A stretch of 64,000 bases of DNA from Sebastes aleutianus (taxonomy: Eukaryota > Chordata > Actinopteri > Perciformes > Sebastidae), in assembly GCA_916700875.1 (NCBI GenBank), contig CAKAKS010000062.1:5422373-5486372 (forward strand), in the 5' to 3' direction. The notes under the pieces were generated by a model. It saw only the letters and a list, made by a program, of their open reading frames with translations. It ran no database searches and had not been told where the DNA came from. Made by a program: the position numbers and the translations under genes. Below, piece after piece: positions 29,795 through 43,653 of this stretch (the first letter of the stretch is position 1; every line of letters starts with the position of its first letter).

Positions 29795-30382
29795 CACTGT
29801 AAAAAAAAAAAAAAAGTGTAAAATAACGGAAATTGTCCGGCAGCAGGGGCGCCAGAAAATGTCTGTTAAAAAACTGTCTGTTAATTAACATAAATAAACT
29901 GTAAAAAAAACCCCAGTAATTATCTTTATATGATTAGCCTTTATTACTGTAATATTACAATAAATATTTTACTTTTAACATATATTTATTGTTGGAATAG
30001 TCATACACTGTAAATCTAAGACCATTTACATATAAATCACAAATGAAACATGTAATTTTACAATGCAAAAGCCCAATTTGTAATTTTTCAAGAAATATTT
30101 TTTAAATTTCATGAAATCCTATTTTTCTAACATAAATTAATTGTTAAAATAGTCATAAACATCTAAAAAACAGAATAATTATCTTTAAAAATGATCAACA
30201 AAAGCTTAAATACAGATAATTTAGATTGTGATTACAAAAAATACTGTAAATCTAAGACCATTTACATATAAATCAAAAGTAAACATGTAAGTTTTAGATT
30301 TTTTTTCAGTCATTTTGAAATACAGACAAAAAATTTAAAATTTCTTGAAAAAAACTGTAAAAAAAATGTTTTTTTTACAGGG
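29795..30382. mobile_element. AT-rich element with actgtaaaaaa ends
   Basis: It starts tacactgtaaaaaaaa and ends ttttttttacagggt, an imperfect inverted pair. Inside, the phrase gtaaatctaagaccatttac occurs twice (about 30010 and 30245), so part of the element is internally duplicated. It has no coding capacity. The superfamily is not assigned. Confidence 0.5.
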
Positions 30383-31370
30383 TATAAAGACAGCAATTAA
30401 GGACGGTGAGGGTTAGGGTTATGGTTATATATAGACGATCTTTTTCCAGCCAAGCTTCTATGTATTTTGCACATGAACTTTCAATAACCTGCTGAATAGA
30501 CTTGTGCTATTAAAAAAATAACTTCCTGTTACAGCCTCAGTACCACCATATAGGTTACAATAGTGTTTTGCATTCACTTCTCTTGGTCACAAATGTGATG
30601 GATTACAGATTGGTGATATATTGGTGAATATTTCCAAATGGGTCATGTGAATTTGGTCATATTTATATTATATTTCGCACCTGAACAGAGACTTCAGCTT
30701 GATGACAGTTATAAATCCAAAAAGACAGAAGATGTCAATATTACAGTCAAAGCAGCATAATTAATCCACTGTGATTCAAAGTTGTAGAACAATAAAACAT
30801 GAAGTAAGTCCAAGAGAAAGAGTGAGGTACTATATACAGGCCTGGATGACTGGAGCGCGTAATGACATTCAATTCCTTTACATGAAATGTGTGCTGTTAA
30901 AGACAGAGTACGTAAGTAGAGTACTTGTCTATTTATTGATCTTTGCACAGTGCTTCTGCATATCGGATACACAGATGCCGAAGAGAAAGGTCTGTCCATG
31001 CTGTCTTCCGCTGTTGCCTTCAAACTCTCCTCCAGCTGTCCACCAGATGTCCTCCTCAACATAAGCAGGAGCTGATCCTTTACACATTCACTAGACCCAT
31101 GCATGATAACAGCTGAATGCAAGCCTTTATCATTATATTTACACACAAAGATTCGGAATGGACCTTGGGCATTTTATATGGAGAGAGTTTGAAGGCAACA
31201 AGATGGACAGAGATTTAATTTTTTTGTGCAATTATTTAATTTAGGGGGACATTCTACATCCATAAAAATGGACTGACTTGAGTATGACACCATAAAAAGC
31301 AAGAAAAAATGAATCTTTTGTTAAATACAGTATATGCATTACATACATATTATGCACATAGTGTATTATT
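30383..31370. other. Intergenic, nothing recognised
   Basis: No exon-like frame was found on either strand. Confidence 0.45.
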
Positions 31371-31374
31371 TCTA

Positions 31375-31690
31375 GGGCTGTCAATTGATTGACATATTTA
31401 ATGGTTGTCCATAGTTAATTAATCACAAATGAATCGCACATTTTTTATCCGTCTCAAGTATTTAATACTCTTATCAACATGGGAGTGGGCAAATATGATT
31501 GCTCCATGCAAATGTATGTATATATGTATTATTGTAAATCAATTAACAACACAAAACAATGACAGATATTGTCCAGAAACCCTCACAGGTACTGCATTTA
31601 ACATAAAAAAATGTGCTCAAATCATAACATGGCAAACTGCAGCCCAACAGACAACAACAGCTGTCAGTCAGTGTGCGTATGTAAGTTAAA
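31375..31690. repeat. tagggctgtcaa repeat, near-full copy
   Basis: It starts ctagggctgtcaattgattg, then carries the inverted form of the 27.6-kb blocks (aacatgggagtgggcaaata), then ccagaaaccctcacaggtac and acatggcaaactgcagccca, which are shared with 14210-14565. This copy therefore links the two sets of fragments into one family. Confidence 0.7.
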
Positions 31691-32208
31691 TAACAAAAGT
31701 ACGGTAAAATAAGTCAACGTTGACTTTTGGTTGATGACCAGCAGGACAACAGATGAACAGCGGTCACCTGAAGTCCTGTGTTTGTTTGACCCGTCCATCC
31801 ACCACTTTGTCACTCTTTATACTACACCACCTGACTTCCTCCTTTGCTATACAGTCATAATTACTACGCCCACTAGATATCAGCGTCTTCTTCTTGTACA
31901 TTCTTATCGGTGATCAACCACGTGAATAGATGATAACCTACTTAGTAGGTATAGCAGGCCCACTGATGACGCCCATTCAATCGGCTGATAACATTCAAAG
32001 GGATTAACTGCCCGTTTGATTGCTGGAATTGAAGTGATAGCTGTTTTTAGTGTCCGCCCACACACATATTGCACCAATCCCATTCCATTGCCGAGATCTT
32101 ACATACACTAATGCGGGTCTGCGCTGTCACTGCACAGAAATAAATCAAAACTTGAATGTTTGTCAGCAAGCAAGAAAATTCTCCCTTTACCATCCAGACA
32201 TATCCAGG

Positions 32209-32750
<542 letters not shown>

Positions 32751-32799
32751 AGATGGATAGCTGTATCCACACTGCAATTAATAATGTTTTTACAAGACT

Positions 32800-33980
32800 G
32801 ATAGCGGTGTGTGTGTGTGTGTGTGTTTGAGAGATCTATAGCACTACATCTCCAGTTTGTGGTGACGGGGTTCTGGAGCGTATCTCAGCATGCAAAAGCT
32901 AAGAGGCAGGTTGTACTGTGGGCAGGTCGTCAGTCTGTCATGGGCACTTTAGGCCCAATTCCAAATCACCCCCTACACCCTCTCCCTACCCAGTTCCACT
33001 CCGTTTGCGCGTTCGCGTGGAGGCTCCGCCATGTTAAGGGCCATTCCAAACCAATTCACAGGGAGTGGAAGTGGGTTATAAAACCCTCCAACAGCGAGCC
33101 TGCATCGATGCCGACTTAACCAGCTGCCCTTACTGACGACGTGCAACGCCGTTTTGTGTTCATCATGGCACACGATGTAATGTAAATTACGTGCGACTAC
33201 CAGTACAAACATGCTCAAACTGATAGACATTTCATTTATTCTACTTTATTGTCATACAGACGTCAACGACACAAAGTAAATAGATTGTATTTAAGATCAA
33301 ATACACCCTTGTCCAGTCTAGAAAATGGTAGACATGTTCATTAATTGTAAATTTTTGTATGTGTGTATATATATACACATACAATTTAGTGCAATAATTG
33401 AGCTGTGCAATAATCTGGTTTACTGTAGCATTAACACTGCATTTATTTATACAGAACATTTAAACTAATATTCTTATTTTACACTATTCTTGCATTTTTA
33501 TAAATGCATGTATTTAAATTATTTGCACTGTTGTTATATATATCATATCTTATATATATTTTCTTATGATTTCTCTATTTTTATATATTTATATTTATAT
33601 TCTAGAACGGGAGCAAAACGTGAAGTCCCTTTCATTTTTAACACAGACAATGTGCTTCAACTGTCAGTGCTTCTATGGCTTGGATAGGCTTGGGAATTTT
33701 CAAGCTAGATTTATCATGGTCATTGTGATCTACTGGACTTCCTGAACCTGTAAAGGATACAATATGCATGATTTTAATTGTTGCCTATTGTCACTGAAAG
33801 GTCCTATGCATTTATTTATTACTAAGTTGTTTAGCTGGTTAGGTTTACGGGAAATTGAATTGCTAGCAGGATTATGTTCGGTGGGAATATTTTTCCATAT
33901 GTAGCCAGATGTGAAAAGGTCACTCCTGAGCCACTGTAGGGTTAAACAGCCAATATACTACCACTTCCAGATTTTCCTTT
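32800..33980. other. Intergenic, nothing recognised
   Basis: It contains a short GT tract (32808-32826) and AT-rich sequence. Around 32950-33130 a GC-richer block (ccctacaccctctccctacc, gtggaggctccgccatgtta) looks like a dispersed repeat. No gene was seen. Confidence 0.45.
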
Positions 33981-33984
33981 TTTT

Positions 33985-34280
33985 TTTTATTTATTACTCA
34001 TAGACTGTATAGAAGTGGACATAGTCACCATGACGTCACCCATTGATTTTTGGACTACGGTTTTTCGTCATCTTGGTTTTTTGCAACCAGAAGTGTCACG
34101 AGAGGGTGGAGCTAAGTACAACCGAACGCTGAATAAGACATGTTTAAGCAAACAAAATGTTATAATTAACACTCACTGTGAAAGGGTTAAAGTACTGAGA
34201 CGAAAACGTGAACAACTCCCAGACCGGACAACGCCTTGGCAGCGACCTGTCAATCACAAGGTAGCCCCGCCCTAAAGCAT
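33985..34280. repeat. catagactgtata-type dispersed repeat
   Basis: It begins catagactgtatagaagtgg, followed by acatagtcaccatgacgtca, a repeat form common in fish genomes. It ends near gacctgtcaatcacaaggta. It is non-coding. Confidence 0.7.
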
Positions 34281-34454
34281 CCCCTGCTTTATGGTCTATT
34301 TGACTCTAAATGGGACCATCATTTATTATTACTATTTTAAATCCACCAGATTCTCTGCCATTTTCTGATGTTTGAATACATGCTATTTTCCCTGTTTGTT
34401 GCAGTAGTATGGAGCACTGCAGTGTTTGATGCAATGTAATGATAATCATATATA

Positions 34455-34905
34455 TATATATATATATATATTTATAGCATTTAGTTTACAGAAAATATGT
34501 ATTTTTTGTGTGTGTGTTTTTTATTATAAAAAAACAACAGTGGCATTATGTAAACAAATCGTCATTTAAAAGGTTAAAATTTTGAAAATCAGTGAATATT
34601 TGGTAGTTATGATCAGGACTGATGTTGATTAAAAAATGAACACAGACGTTTTTTAATCTGACACTGCACAAAAAAAATTAAAATGCATCAAAATCAATGT
34701 TGTTGCTAATCATTGACATATCCCAGACTGTGAAAAAATTAAAAAAAATGACCCTAGCATTTAATATACAGAAAAAATATATATTTTTTTTCTTCATAAA
34801 AAACAGTAGTTTGAATATTTGGTAGTTATGATCAGGACTGAGGTTGGTTCAAAGATTAAATTCAGTGAAAGTGGAAAATAAAGCAATTTTTGGTAGTTAT
34901 TTGAC
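34455..34905. repeat. Tandem duplication of an AT-rich unit
   Basis: The phrase atatttggtagttatgatca occurs at about 34595 and 34815, each preceded by a tacagaaaa-atat-ttttt block. This gives two tandem copies with a period near 220-300 bp. Confidence 0.6.
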
Positions 34906-34909
34906 GCAG

Positions 34910-35835
34910 ACATTTTTGTCCAACTTTTTTAAAGGGATGCAGAAGGGTTAAAGTATGCAGTTCCATTCGAATTGCATTACATTGTACAGTATTTTTATTT
35001 TGCCTACTTAGACATGTCTGTTCCAATTCCATTATAATTATATGAACTATGAAAAGTTCATTGAGCCTTTTCTGTATGTGTGTCTTCTCTCTTCACTGTG
35101 TGGAAATGTGTGTGTGGGTCCAGGACAGTGTGGTGGATGTGCTCTAATAAAGTCTTTGTTGGGTGGCTGTCTGACTCGGATGCCACCAGAGGCTAAGACA
35201 CAGAACATCACTGCCTAATAAACAGTGCTAATAAGACACACCCAAACAGTCTAATTATCAGGCCAGAAACCAAGGCTCTGAATATTCCTATTAATCCAAT
35301 ATATCGGATTAATTCATGGGAAAACTGTGAATGAGAAATTGCCATGTAAATAATACTTTCTGATCTCCATAACCGGGACAAAGTCCCAGTCAGAGGAAGC
35401 ATAATTGAATTAAACTGTAGAGTAGAGAGACTGATTTTAGTCACACCAGTGTAGCACATTTCAGATACACATCGGCTGCTGTTATGATGTAATGTGTATA
35501 GGGTGTTACTTAGTGATTAATCAGGCTTTGCTCTGTGGTGTACAAACAGGGATTTCAAATTACTCTGATGGAATAAGTTTTTGTTTGTAGAAAATGAGAC
35601 AGTCCCAGTGAGACAATCTGGGAGCATCTAGATGGAACAACGCCAACATTAATGTTATTAGTTTCACATGTGCTTTGTCTAAGGCTGGGTATAATTTCCA
35701 ATACTGGTGCCAATATTCACCTTCCCTACAGTACTCAAAGCTCTCTTTTTCTCTTTTGGCAAGTTTCCATTGACATTTAGCATAATCAATTTTAACTGAA
35801 TTTCCAGAAAATCTGCAAAATAAAATGTGAAGTGA
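34910..35835. other. Intergenic, nothing recognised
   Basis: No gene or known repeat was identified. Open frames on the minus strand have no family resemblance. Confidence 0.4.
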
Positions 35836-35839
35836 ACAT

Positions 35840-37020
35840 GACCAATCATTACTGAAATGAGAAAGTTTGTGACCCGGCAGCAATGTTGAGATCAGTTGAG
35901 GAAATACCAAGCACCGCCCACCAGCCGGAGCAAACTTTCAAATTTTTCAGCTAAACAGTACACAAGATGTTTCTGAGAACATTTTAAGCGAGAAATAGAA
36001 TTACAGTAACAGAATATTGATTCATATTTTATCAGTGCTGCCTAGTTTGACCATTTGACTTTGGAGTTCGCGAGTGATTAGCTGACTCCATTGAATGAAC
36101 AGCCAATAAGAATACCTTCTCTCTGAAATAAATGGAAGCAATTTGAAGCGAATATCCCTCTCTACATCCACCTGGAGCAGAGCCAGTGTGTAGAGTGTGT
36201 GTGTAAGTGAGTGTTGAAGCAAGAGAGAGAGAGCGGCGGCGACGGGAGCGAATAACGTTATCGACTCCGACCCAATCAGGAAAAGTTAACAGAGTTTGGT
36301 TTGTCCGTTCGGGGCTACTGTAGAAACATGGTGGTGCAACAGAACATGGGGGACTCAAGCCCCAGAAAGAGCGCCGTTTGTCGATCCCAACTTTTGTAGT
36401 GGCCAAACGGCAGTACTGCAACTTCCGTGTCCGTCACGTGATGCATTGGGCCCAAAAAGACTCTTTCCCATAGACTTACATTGGGAAAGAGATGTCTGTA
36501 ACTCAGCGGATCATTTATTTTAGGTGAATCAACTTCCCAGTGCGAACACTTGAATAGCCGTTATTTAAATAATTAAGGCCTAAAATTTGTTGCACTTATA
36601 GCTGAATCCAGAGTTATTTCCTTTCCTCCATTCATGTGAATGAGACCCAGACCAAGGCTGGAACGCAAGCCGTGACGACGGCGTGACGTTGGGAACCTGT
36701 GACCGAGTCATGTGACCGAGCGGACGCTACCGCGCATGTTCCATGTGCCCCAAGATCCGGATACTTTTCCAGACGGAAGTCGAGTCATTTAGGCTTCATG
36801 CGCCACTGAGCAACTCTCATAGAAATGAACGGGGCCCCGCCTCCAATGCTGTATCCAGTTCTCTTTATACATTCATGCCCTAGATCCATCTGGAGCAGAG
36901 CCAGTGTAGTGTGTTTGTATGTGGGAAGTGAGTGGTGAAGTAAGAGAAAGAGAGCGGTGGCGACGACGGGTTATCGACTCCGGCCCAAGCAGGAAAAGTT
37001 AACAGTGTTTGGTTTGTTCA
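35840..37020. repeat. Nested repeat block with interrupted copy
   Basis: 35840-36070 is a fragment of the 10.1-kb MITE family. 36165-36310 and 36885-37020 are near-identical direct copies of one segment (catctggagcagagccagtg, gttatcgactcc, aggaaaagttaacag). Between them, 36290-36760 is the inverted partner of 27840-28345. The simplest reading is insertion of the second repeat next to or into the first, with partial duplication. Confidence 0.65.
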
Positions 37021-37117
37021 AAAAAAAATTTAAAAAGAAAAGTAAAAGGGAATGAGGTCTTGTCATACCAACCCACGTGTTTCTGTAACAATGCATTAAT
37101 ATTGCGAGGGGCTGTGT

Positions 37118-37159
<42 letters not shown>

Positions 37160-37335
37160 ATGAATGTGTGTGTTCATGTGGTGCTTATTACACTGCCTCT
37201 GTATGTGTGTGTGTGTGGTGACTGTGAGGGAGTTTAACAAGCAATCTCTTTACTGCTTTGTGTGGTGCACACCTACTTTTACTACCCTACCACAGTGAAG
37301 AAGGAGCAGAACACACACACACACACACACACAGA

Positions 37336-37372
<37 letters not shown>
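37118..37372. repeat. GT/CA microsatellites
   Basis: A GT tract stands at about 37120-37158 and CA tracts at about 37311-37371, with a second short GT run near 37205. Reading frames across them are repeat artefacts. Confidence 0.9.
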
Positions 37373-37376
<4 letters not shown>

Positions 37377-38181
37377 GCCGTTCCAATAAGCGCCATGTGA
37401 ATGATACGGGCCGGGTGGTTTGGTATTGAGTTCTCTCCGGCTCAGTTTATGAGGAAGCTGCAGTGAGGGGGAGGGGGGGGGGGACACAGACATTAGTTTA
37501 ATTGTAGTCGGGTTCTGAGACTGAAGTGAGATCTCATACAGCATTCATGTACAGAGCAGAGTCTCTCATCCGCATATACAGTGAATAAGTGTAACTTTCT
37601 TATAGCACCATTATAGGTCAGCGGTACAAGAGTTGATCAGTTTAGTAAAGGGCTGGTTCACTCTAATTACCGGCAGCATAGATTCTCACTGACCTCACTC
37701 TGGAGGTGAGTGGAATTTTATTTTTGGTGCTCACAACACTGTAAAATGTAAACAAATTAAATAAAATTCAACAACATGTCTTTCCAGAAACAGTCTTCCT
37801 GTTACTCTGGATAACTCTGGATTTTGATAATCAATTAACTGTTTAAATAATTTATTAAAGGCTCTCTATTCGATATCCAGAGCATTAATATACTGTATCA
37901 TCAACAACTATTCTCTATGTAAAGATATAAAGGCGTAATGTCTACCTGAGCAGAGAATGAAGTCTCTCTCCCTTTGTGTGTGTTGTAATCTGAGCTTCTC
38001 TGTGCTTTGTTTATATATCTGGGTCGGCTGTGCGTGCAATTTAGTGCATGTGAGCGCGCCCCATTTGGCTAGCTCACGGCCGCCGCTCTGCACTGCGCTC
38101 ATATGGCAGTTACAGCTGATGATGCCGTCGTCATGGAAGCGTATGACCCACCCTCCAGTTTTCATTTCAAAGTTAGCACCT

Positions 38182-38647
38182 TTAAAGGTCCCATATTGTA
38201 AAAAGTTAGATTTTCATGTCTTTTAAGCAGGTTTAAGTGATATATAAATACTGTGAAAGTATCAAAACACTCCACGGAGAAATACACAAAGCCCTTATTC
38301 AGAAACTGTGCATTTGAAACAAGCTGTTAGGATTTCTGTCCATTTGTGATGTCACAAATCTACAATATTTAGACCATTTCACAGTTTTAAATGTAAACAT
38401 ACTAAATGTATCCCCGTTTATTTCTGGGTTGCAGTGTATGTGGACCCAAGCTGTTTCCTGGCAACCCAATTCCGTTGCCATTCTGTTGAAATGCACTAAA
38501 ACGGAGTGTTTCAGACAGAGCATGAATACAGGCATATTCAGACAGACAGTATGAGAAAAATAATGTGTTTATTGAACATTAAAGCATGTAAACATGTTCT
38601 AAAATACAAGCATGAACCTGAAAATGAGCATGATATGTCCCCTTTAA
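38182..38647. mobile_element. TTAA-flanked MITE (ttaaaggtcccatat)
   Basis: The left end reads ttaaaggtcccatattg. The right end reads atgatatgtcccctttaa, its imperfect inverse, and both include TTAA. It is a well-spread fish repeat with no coding capacity, consistent with piggyBac-type mobilisation. TTAA is the inferred target. Confidence 0.75.
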
Positions 38648-38856
38648 GGAAAAAATGTTAAACATTTTGTGTTTCCTGCAAAATGTGGTGCTTTTCTCTG
38701 TTTTATATGATTGTATATAATTGAATACCATTTGGTTTTGGACAAATCAAATTGTTTGAAGACATCTCCCTGGGCTCTGAGAAATTGTGAGAGACATTTT
38801 TTGGTATTTTTTGAGAGAAAAAATAGTTGATGATGAAAATAATTGTTACAGACCAA

Positions 38857-39635
38857 GGCCCTGTCTACACACGTATACAGATATTTTTAAAAATGGATAT
38901 TTTCCTCTATGTTTTGGCCTCTCATCCACACGCAAACAGAGTTTTGGGTCACAAAAATGGATATTTTTAAAAACTCCTTCTAAGGTGCAGATTTCTAAAA
39001 ACTCTGTTTACTTTGTATCAGTATGGATGTGTAAAACGGAACATTTGGGAAACGATGACGTCCTCTCCTCATTTCGTGCCCATTGTTGCTTTGTGGAATG
39101 AGCACCAGAAACAATAACAAAGATGGTGGACTACTGGCTTTTTTACGTTTTGTTGGCGTTGCTCGGACTGATTACTACTTTACCTTTGGAAAATGTTCCA
39201 GTCACAGAAGGCCGAAGCAGGAACACATTAAACATGTGGAGGCTGAATGGTGATTGAACGTGTTTTCGGGCGATTGAAGGCGAGGTTTGGAGCACTCATA
39301 AGGGCGATGGACGTAAACCTGAATGACCTCCCTGTCGTCATTTATACATGTAAAGAGACAGTTGATGACAGCAGAGTGATGACAGGAATCCAGCACCCCC
39401 CCACCAACAGTAACTGTTATCACACTGACTATAATGAAGCTGAAGGAAAGGGAGAGAGAAGGGTGGTAATAAAATTCATTGACCCTTAACTTGTTACGGC
39501 GAACGTTTGGAGTCGTTTTTGCGTTAGAGTGTGGACGGAGATATTTTGTAAAACGAAGGTCGTGTGGACAGAATTCATTTTTTAAATGGAGGGGGAAATA
39601 TCCGTTTTTAAAAATATCTGTATACGTGTAGACTA
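38857..39635 (+). mobile_element. PIF/Harbinger-like transposon remnant
   Basis: Long terminal inverted repeats of about 40 bp are present: the left end contains gtctacacacgtatacagat and atttttaaaaatggatattt, and the right end is its inverse (aaatatccgtttttaaaaat, atctgtatacgtgtagac). The plus-strand frame 39247-39489 encodes VIERVFGRLKARFGALIRAM and NLNDLPVVIYTC, which resembles the C-terminal part of Harbinger (DDE_Tnp_4) nucleases. The rest of the transposase and the Myb-like protein are missing. Confidence 0.8.
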
Positions 39636-39639
39636 AAAA

Positions 39640-41740
39640 TCACAGTGTGAGGTGAATATAGCACCAACGCAATACTGTTGGTGTTATTTTTATATTACTG
39701 TTGGGTCATTGGATCAAAACAACCTCTTGTCTTGGGTGGTTTTCTACCCACGGCTAAAGTTAACCAATAATTGTGTTGGTGCTATATTGACCCAATGCTG
39801 GGTCAATTTTAACCCAGTGATTTGTTGCTGCCCTGCTCTGGACCTCACTGTCGCTGAAAACAGTCTGTGGATTATCCAGATCCACAGTCCAGTTTGGGTC
39901 TCTCACAATATAACAGTGTAACCTATCTGATCAGGGTCAAGCCAGTTGAGTTATATTCATCTGCAAAACATAAACATCAACAATGTGATTGGTGGAAAAC
40001 AAATTCCACCGACTGTGTGCCTGTTACTGTAAAGTGAAGCGACACATTCTGAGCCAGACCTGAGAACCAAACCATGGAAGTAATTTAAAGAAACTATAGC
40101 ATTACATTAGACACAGTATAAACTAATTTAGCTTCCAAACTGTAAGTATATTCTCAGAATGGCAGCAGGCTTTGGGCCGATATCACACCTTTTTCAGCAT
40201 TTACAGGATTTTGGATTGATTTTTCTAAATTTTTAACAAAAATGTGACTCTCAACACAAAATGCTGCATTCCCAATTTGGGGCTCACAATCCTCGGAATG
40301 AAATTAGATAATACATCTTGTGTCAGAATTATCAGAGCACCACAATGTCGTACATTGAACTGTAATCATTATCGCATTTAAAAATAAAATGGTCATTGTA
40401 AAATACTGCTTTCAAACTATAATAACATTTCACACGTAATAGGTACTCCCTAAAAAATAAAATAAAAATAAAATAAAATAATCAGAAAATCTGACTCTTA
40501 TGACTGAGAGTACGAATTCCTTTTGAACACATTGTATTTATTGAAAGCACCATAATACTTCAAATGTACTGTGGTGTAATTTACCACATGAAATCCTACA
40601 TTTATACAAGGCAAAAGTAGTATTAGATTGTATTTTATTTAATTATCAGTTTACTTGTTTTCTGTTCTGTATCAACCAAAAAGTTTGTGTTTTTACTCTC
40701 GATATGAACATAGGAAAGCATTGATTATTAAATAACTAGGAACAGAAACTCAATGCAGTAACAGGACAGTATTTTGTGTTTAAATATATAAATTTACCAG
40801 TCAGTTTGGCTCATTTATACAGACCCTCTGAATCTATAATATAGAAACTGGTCAGTAATATTTATGTTCAATTCTTCCAAATGACAAAAAAAACATATTT
40901 TTACATTACCCTTATGACATCCATCCAAACAGATTTTGATATCTATCATTGGGATTTCTGCCTCTATCCCAACACAGTGGAGCTGAATGGAATTTAGTGT
41001 TTCTTAGAAACCTAAAAATGTGATGACTCTTTACCGTGGAACACTACAGCATTGCACAGCATCGTATATTAAACTGGATTTCCATTTAGCACAAGTCCTG
41101 TTGTTTTTTCATCCTTCTAATCTTTTCATTAAGCAGTTGACTTATTCATCGGGGCAGCTTTATTAGTTAAAGTAAACACCTGATGTGTGTTGGCTGTGTG
41201 TGTGGTTTATACGGGATGTGTGTGTGTTTACAGGTCCTTCATGTGGCTTTGTGGTTTGCAGCCTTCTCTATCACGAGCTACAGTTCCTATAAAGATTCTC
41301 TGCCTTGCTTCATTTGACCTTCATTGCTGCAGCAATTAGCAGCAATATACCACCAAAATACCACCGCATTTCTGTTGATTTAAAATAAAGCTGTACTGCA
41401 CTGTGACTACAGTATGTGGGAGTATACTACAGTAATCAAACCTGTGATATTGTGTACTGCAGCTCGTTCACAGTCTAACCAGCCTGGACAACCTGAACAT
41501 CCTCTGTACAGAATAATAAAGTGACTACTGAAGGTCATTCTGTGGAATAATCCCTTAACCTAATCTTTACTTCAAAAAGCAAACTTTAAGGAAGTAAATC
41601 CAACTGTGAGCAAGGTCCACCATACTGATTTAGCATAAATAGTTTGATGAAATAAATGTGGCAAGGTTGTGCAGGGATTACAGAGACTATGCTACCAAAA
41701 GTCACAATTTGTGCAAGACTGTCTACTAAGAGTTTATTTA
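39640..41740. other. Intergenic; AT-rich with a gaccca-rich repeat
   Basis: 39640-39830 contains repeated gggtca/gaccca and gttggtg motifs that look like a short dispersed repeat. The remainder to 41740 is AT-rich, with no exon-like frame. Confidence 0.4.
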
Positions 41741-41750
41741 CCTTATAAAG

Positions 41751-42385
41751 CAGGGGTTCTTTAACTTTTTAAGGGACCAGGGACCCCTTACAGAGGACCC
41801 CCTCATTATCGTAACACAGATTAAAGCTTGTGCTTAGTACCATTTGAACTCTTAGATGTCATCGCTAATACTACAACTTTCCAAACTAAGTATTTCAGAC
41901 TTGTTTCATAGTGATAAAGAGAAACACATTTCAAATCAAATCATGTTAATACCGTTTATATACTTTTAAAGAGAGGGTCATTTAATTCAAATTTCATTTG
42001 GACTCAACTTGACAGCATTTATACTTTTCAAGTAATTGATCTTAAAAGCTTTCAGAAAATGAACAGTAGCAAGACATAGTCCTAATAAATCCAGATATTT
42101 AAACTTACCGGTCTAAAGATGACTTACAGTAAGTGCTTTAACTTCAAAATAATAAACGTATTGCTTTGTGTCACAATCATATCAGAGTTTCTATTGGCCC
42201 AAAGCTAACTTGGGTGTAATGGACACAATATACTTGTTTTATAAGTACAAATAGTCCCCATCTGTAGATATGCACTTTTTAATGATACAGCACAATTTTA
42301 TAATTTATAGCAAATTATTTCACGGACCCCCTGACAGATTGCTGAGGACCCCAGGGGGTCCCCAGACCCCACTTTGAGAATCGCT
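41751..42385. mobile_element. hAT MITE with near-perfect target duplication
   Basis: Ends are caggggttctttaac and ttgagaatcgctg. The flanking octamers are ttataaag (41743-41750) and atataaag (42386-42393), 7 of 8 identical. Next to each end are gaccccttacagaggacccc-like and ggaccccagggggtcc-like blocks. It has no coding capacity. Confidence 0.75.
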
Positions 42386-43653
42386 GATATAAAGGATAGT
42401 ATTAGTAAAATAATACCAAATTGAATCATAACAAGAACAACATCTATATAGAATATATTAGGTAATCACTTTTTCCTTTTTTTTTTATGACAATGGTAAC
42501 TCACATTTCTCTCATTCACATATTTCTCTTTATCAGCATGCAGCTCAGCGCAACACTTAATCTCACATCCAAAATGCACAAAAGCAACAGAACACTTGAT
42601 ACAGAAAATATGCAAGACATCTGTAAAAACTGATAGCATATATATATATATACATAGTATGTGTTTTAGTGATGAGTTTGAGTGAGAAAACAGTTCATGA
42701 ATTTTGAAAGATGTGGTCACTGAATGCATTTTATGTCCAAGCATGAGAAGTGATCCACAGCGGTGACTGGGTGCAGTACAGCCTATAAACAACAGGTGGC
42801 AGTACAGATATGTTAGAACACAGAGTGTGAGGTATGTCTGGAAGAGGATAGGTTTGTTGCCAGGGGATGGAGGAGGGGCTTGCATTGCTGAAGGGTGTCC
42901 TCATTGGTTGAAAAAGGAACATCCATCACCCTGTTCCAGCAGAGGCAAGTAGTTCTACCTGTCTGATGGGCAGTTTCAGTGTGTCCACGTAGCAACATTT
43001 AGCTTTGCTCATTTTGTGTATTTAGCCAGCATTGCCAATGCTAATGCATCAGTCCATTAGATGAAATGTACTATATGTGATGAAATTAGAAATCAAATAT
43101 AACAAGAATAATAATGCAACCCTACTTCTAATCCTTCCACTGCAGATGTCGCCTGGATCCAACACAGTAAATGGATCATGCATCTGCAAGCAACTAGTAA
43201 TGCCTGGTTGACTTATACCAAGGTGACAGTTATTTTAGCAGATCTCAGATCAGTTTGTATAGTGAATGTAGGCCAAATAATTAGACATACTGATCTGGCG
43301 TCAGCTAAAGTTACCTCTTGGGGTCCGCACCCACGGATTAGTAAAATGCTATAGTAGAATCGTAGGCTACCTCTTTAGTTAATGAGGTTAGCAGACTTAA
43401 TTAAACCCTAACCCATCATTAGCTGATGGGATTATGTTAGCTAACACCAATTAAGTCTGCTCTCCACAGAAGTTAATGGGAAAGATTGGTGTACGCACTG
43501 CACACGTCGTGTTAATTGTACTCTTATTGAAGAGACCGGGTTGGCAAAACAACCACCCGACTAGAAAGTCCTCATGACAGTGAGTAGGGTCTCTGACCTC
43601 CCTCTGACTTCTCAGATAGTTTTAGTGTCGTCTCACATCAAAAACGTTTCACT

